Made by a program: the position numbers and the translations under genes
Origin: Hemibagrus wyckioides
Taxonomy: Eukaryota > Chordata > Actinopteri > Siluriformes > Bagridae
Direction of reading: 5' to 3'
Length of the DNA stretch: 64,000 nt
NCBI RefSeq assembly: GCF_019097595.1
Contig: NC_080718.1
Location: 14,302,157-14,366,156 of the forward strand
The notes under the pieces: model-generated
Seen by the model: only the letters and a program-made list of their open reading frames with translations
Database searches by the model: none
Told to the model about the DNA's origin: nothing
In this document: positions 60,316-64,000 of the stretch, piece after piece
Layout: every line of letters begins with the position of its first letter
Numbering within the stretch: the first letter of the stretch is position 1

Positions 60316-62047
60316 GAAATTATGGAGCATACATCACCAAAGCAACAGTCATCTATTTTCTACGTTTTAGCTTTCATTTTCTACTCATGTCCGTCTCTTT
60401 TCTTTTCAACTGCATTCAGTCTAGTTTTCAAAATGCCCGACTCTGATAACCCCAGAAACTGTAGACACATTTTTCACCTTAAGGGTGTTGAACCATGGTA
60501 CTAGAACTCTTCTGGTTTGGGTAACACAGGGCCTTGCCATCTGTTAGAGGTTTATGCAGGTATAATCTTCATTTTCTCCCCAATTTGCTCACTTATTTTT
60601 AGAAATTAGGTATATTGTCAACAGTATCAGCCCTTTATACACTTTCACTATTTGTATGGGGCACATCTTGCTCTAGACTGTATGAGCATTGTGTGTGAAT
60701 CTTTTAAAACCAGCAACTAGGCTTTCTGTATTTTAGTTTTTAGACCTGGAGGTCCCTGAAGGGACCTATAACAGGTTTGTATCAGTTTTTGTTTGACCTT
60801 GACGTGTGGTGGTCTGTATGGTGTCGCACTGTTCTGTCACTGATGCACTGATGAGCTACAACACGGGTTGGCTTACTTTACTATTTAGCATAGTAACGAT
60901 TATTTTGTATAACTGAGATGAAACAAGTTGCCTGGCTGACGACACCATTATTTACATTGTAAGACAGACATGAGGGCGTGCCTCGGGTCATTAGATACTA
61001 GATGCTAAATGCTGAAAACATTTCGCAGGATGGTGCAAAAGATGCAAAGATATAGATACATTAAAATAATTGAATAGTCATTTTAATCATAGGTTCAAAG
61101 TTTAAGAAAACCCCCCAAAATTATCAGCTCTGAATGAATTGTACTTCCTTTCTAACTTGTTGACTGAATTTTCAGAAGGTGATGGATATAAAGCTTGAAG
61201 TCGCTTAGCTATTGCTTTTTTTTTTTTATTTTTTTTTTTAAAAGAGTTATGACATTAATCAGCATAATGGTCAACATCCAACAATTTTTTATTGAAAGTG
61301 CGACTCCTGAAAATTTATTTCTTACAAAACTCTGGAAGGCGACTAACATGACGACTGAACAGAGGCAACAGCTGCTTAAAACTTCTACATTCATGATTCA
61401 TTCATGGCTGCAGATTAGACACAACAAACTTATTTTGTTTTACTCCACTTTCTCGCTTCACGTTACCAGTTCTGACTAGCGTTGTTTATTCTGAACAGAT
61501 AAGAAGTTTGTTTTTACTGGAGAATAAATGCATATGTCTGTCTAGAAATCTTTACTGTCTGCTTTGTTTTGTTTTGTTTTATTTTTCCATGTTACTTAAC
61601 AAATCAAACCACACAGGGCAAACAAAATGGCAAATCTCCCAAAGTGTGAAAATTTCCTCTTTCTCAAGGAGTTGTCTTCAGCTATATAATTACTTGAATG
61701 CCTAAAATACAGAGGCTGTGATGATTTGCTTGGTTTAATCCGCTAGAGTAATTTTCTGGGGGACAGCAGGGGTCTAAGTTTAATATTAATTTTCAAGTGT
61801 GCAGTGTGTCGACTGAAGGCCTGGGGAGAATGCAGCTAGCGCTATAATCATATGTTACACAACAGACTTTGATTTAATGACAGTTGTGTCAGATTACCAG
61901 TGTGTAATTACCATGTATCTGTCCTCAGATACATTTTTGGTGAATATCTTCTGAACTATTCAAGATTTACAGATACAAGATAGATTATGCAAGACTAGAT
62001 GTAAGAAAATGAAAAAAGTTAGAGTTTTTGTCCCATTAGTGTAGATA

Positions 62048-62660
62048 CAGTGGGAACTCGGCATATGAATGCCCTCCCTTGCGAATTTCCACCTTAAGAA
62101 TTGAAATTTTGCAAGAAATCGGAATATGAAGCATGTTTGGCATACGAACGAACCAAACTGAACGCTGGCTAAGTTGCACGTACATCTAGAAGACTTTCAA
62201 AACTTGTATGCATCAGTGGAAAGCCAATCGAAGCGAGTTTACAAATTTTTCTTCAGTCAGTGAAAGCTGTTTTGAAAGAGTCAACCCACAATACCAATGT
62301 TGCCTTCAGCATGCGTTCAAAAGCTATGTGTGTTGGTTTTTTTGTTTGTTTTTTGCACATTTTTTTTGTTGACAGATTGGTGCCATGGATGGTCTGTTCT
62401 ATTTTTAACCCAAGATTGGTGGCATGACTTCCTGTGAGAACCCTTGACATGGAATGCTTGGCTTGGGTCAGTTCTTTGTAAGCAGCTATACAGTTTACAT
62501 ACGCTTCGTATTGCCAATATTGATCATATTTTTGGGTGGCTGGGATAGATTATCTGCATTTACATTATTTGCAATGGGAAAATTTGTTTTGCGATACAAA
62601 TATTTTGCCTTAAGAGCTCACCTCCAGAACAAATCAAATTCCTATGCCGAGGTTCCACTG
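62048..62660. mobile_element. MITE-like element with 18-bp inverted repeats
   Basis: Left end cagtgggaactcggcata and right end tatgccgaggttccactg pair with two mismatches, and similarity continues inward (ccttaagaattgaaatt against the complement of the right side). A TA precedes the left end; the right flank is aa, so a TA duplication would have mutated. The interior has no long ORF, so it is non-autonomous. Confidence 0.6.
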
Positions 62661-64000
62661 AAATTTTGGTAGCTTTGTCTATACTGACTTTGCTGATTAT
62701 ACATTTTTATTATATTACACTTTAAAAGTTAGCATGTGCTTGACATCTTTGAAATACGACAAATTTTTATTAAACCCAACATTACAGTTTAACTTTTAAC
62801 CTTTTTTTTGTCCTCTCTTTGCACAAAATATGCACACAGAAGCTACAGGGTCATTTATCTGGATATAAACATGTAGACGTGTAAACATCATCAATCTGGA
62901 TATAACTGTGTGACTGACGTTTCTAAAAAAAAAACAATCAAGGCTTTTTTTTTTTCCCCCTCTTCTTGCTTAGAAAACCATCAGACATCTTCCCAGCTGA
63001 CCTCCAGGCATGAATAATTGATTTTCAGGGTCTCAGGAGCTGCATCAGTTTGTTAAATAGTGCAGTCGAATGAACGAGCCTCCATTTGAATTGCAAATTG
63101 GATATAGTCAAATGTTCAGTGGAGAGGAATCTGATCTTCATGCCCTGTAACTCGGTTCTATTGTCTAATGTCAGCTGTTTTTATACAAAAAAAAGTGTCA
63201 TCTAAAACAGATAACATGGTGCATCTTTTCCTACATTGTTCACTGATCACAGCTTAACTAGAAGACACTATTGATACTGTCTGTCCAACGCATCAAATGC
63301 CTCTTAAGGCAATCTGAATCTGATCAATCTGACTATTCAGAGTCCAGTACTCATACGTGTGGAATGGCACAGCTCTGTGCTGAAGCAGTTGGCAGGAAAA
63401 ACTCACAGTAAAGTGGCTGGTGGTTGACGAAAATTTCCATCAGTCTCATGAAATTGGACAGTCGTACCACAAGCACAAATAACTCCCTCAGCACATCATT
63501 TTTCCATTAGTGTACTTGCTGTGTGAGCACCGATTAGTGATATGTGATAGCGTCTACCTCAATTGCCAGGGATTTCCTGAAAATACCAGTTAGAAAATGT
63601 GGACAATGCTGTGTGAAGGTGAAAGGTTACAGATTTTTGCCACACAGGTGCAACAACTCGGCCAAACACAACATCCTACATGTCAGGCCTGAGCGCTAAT
63701 GTTCCTGCCTTTCCCTAACCGGTGCTTTTAATAATGACGCAACCCAGTAGACTCCTTAAGTTCCACTTACACCTCTATCGAATTGGGAAATGAATCTTTG
63801 CTTGTTAATAATTAACGTGTGTGTGCGTGTGCATGTGCGGACGTGTGTGCAGAGGTTTGACTAGTAGAACTGCCGAGTCAGGCTGTTTTCTTGCTGTCAG
63901 TATGTTCTCGGATAAAGCCTGCCATCTGTCTCTCTGCTAATATTTAATTTACGTTCATTGTGATATAGCAGAGTTCATGAATCCAGCTCAGTGTTGTGCT

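Larger units (their letters stand above)
49474..64000 (+). other. ccdc88c: ccdc88c intron 3, incomplete, at least 14.5 kb
   Basis: After the donor taccag|gtaaga I find no sequence matching the next expected part of the domain up to the window end. The intron holds a SINE (50971-51194), three Tc1-like copies, an MITE-like element and several microsatellites. No nested gene is supported. The intervals 51195-52200, 52270-54060, 57313-59800, 60320-62040 and 62661-64000 have no recognised feature. Confidence 0.65.

Overview
The window reads as nuclear DNA of a bony fish. It has large multi-exon genes with GT-AG introns, AT-rich introns full of di- to tetranucleotide repeats, and teleost-type mobile DNA: several Tc1-like DNA transposon families, a tRNA-derived SINE in two copies, MITE-like inverted repeats and LINE tails. 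The repeat set would suit an otophysan such as a catfish, but that is inference from remembered repeat families, not a test. There are no bacterial operons, tRNA genes or CRISPR arrays. Exon boundaries were read by hand from splice sites, frame and family similarity.

Three protein genes lie head-to-tail on the plus strand. (1) 541-11934 is the C-terminal part of stard9 (kinesin-3 KIF16A): 12 exons, about 3,017 residues, with a 7.2-kb giant exon and a C-terminal START domain. The kinesin motor lies upstream of the window. (2) 15.8-43 kb holds the complete sptb gene (beta-I spectrin): a GC-rich noncoding first exon, then 36 coding exons from 20348 to 41501. The joined reading frame is 7,059 nt (2,352 residues) with two CH domains, spectrin repeats and a C-terminal PH domain. 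(3) From about 44 kb onward is the 5' end of ccdc88c (Daple): three coding exons (44558-44617, 46032-46132, 49365-49473) encode the start of the HOOK-type N-terminal domain. The third intron runs off the window.

The most notable observation is a second, unadvertised first coding exon for sptb at 22242-22758, inside intron 2. It opens with a Ser-rich N-terminus, ends in GRFRQLQ and has a splice donor of exactly the phase needed to join the CH-domain exon at 25661. The same kind of junction is known from an alternative N-terminus of human SPTBN1. Around sptb exon 1 there are also a 0.4-kb direct duplication on both sides, a cluster of GATA motifs in intron 1 and a cluster of CACGTG boxes upstream. 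Together these suggest two promoters, one possibly erythroid and one of unknown tissue.

The remaining DNA is intron and intergenic sequence with the repeats listed below. Beta-spectrin works in the membrane skeleton, Stard9 on microtubules and pericentriolar material, and Daple in Wnt/G-protein and polarity signalling. The three share a neighbourhood, not a pathway.
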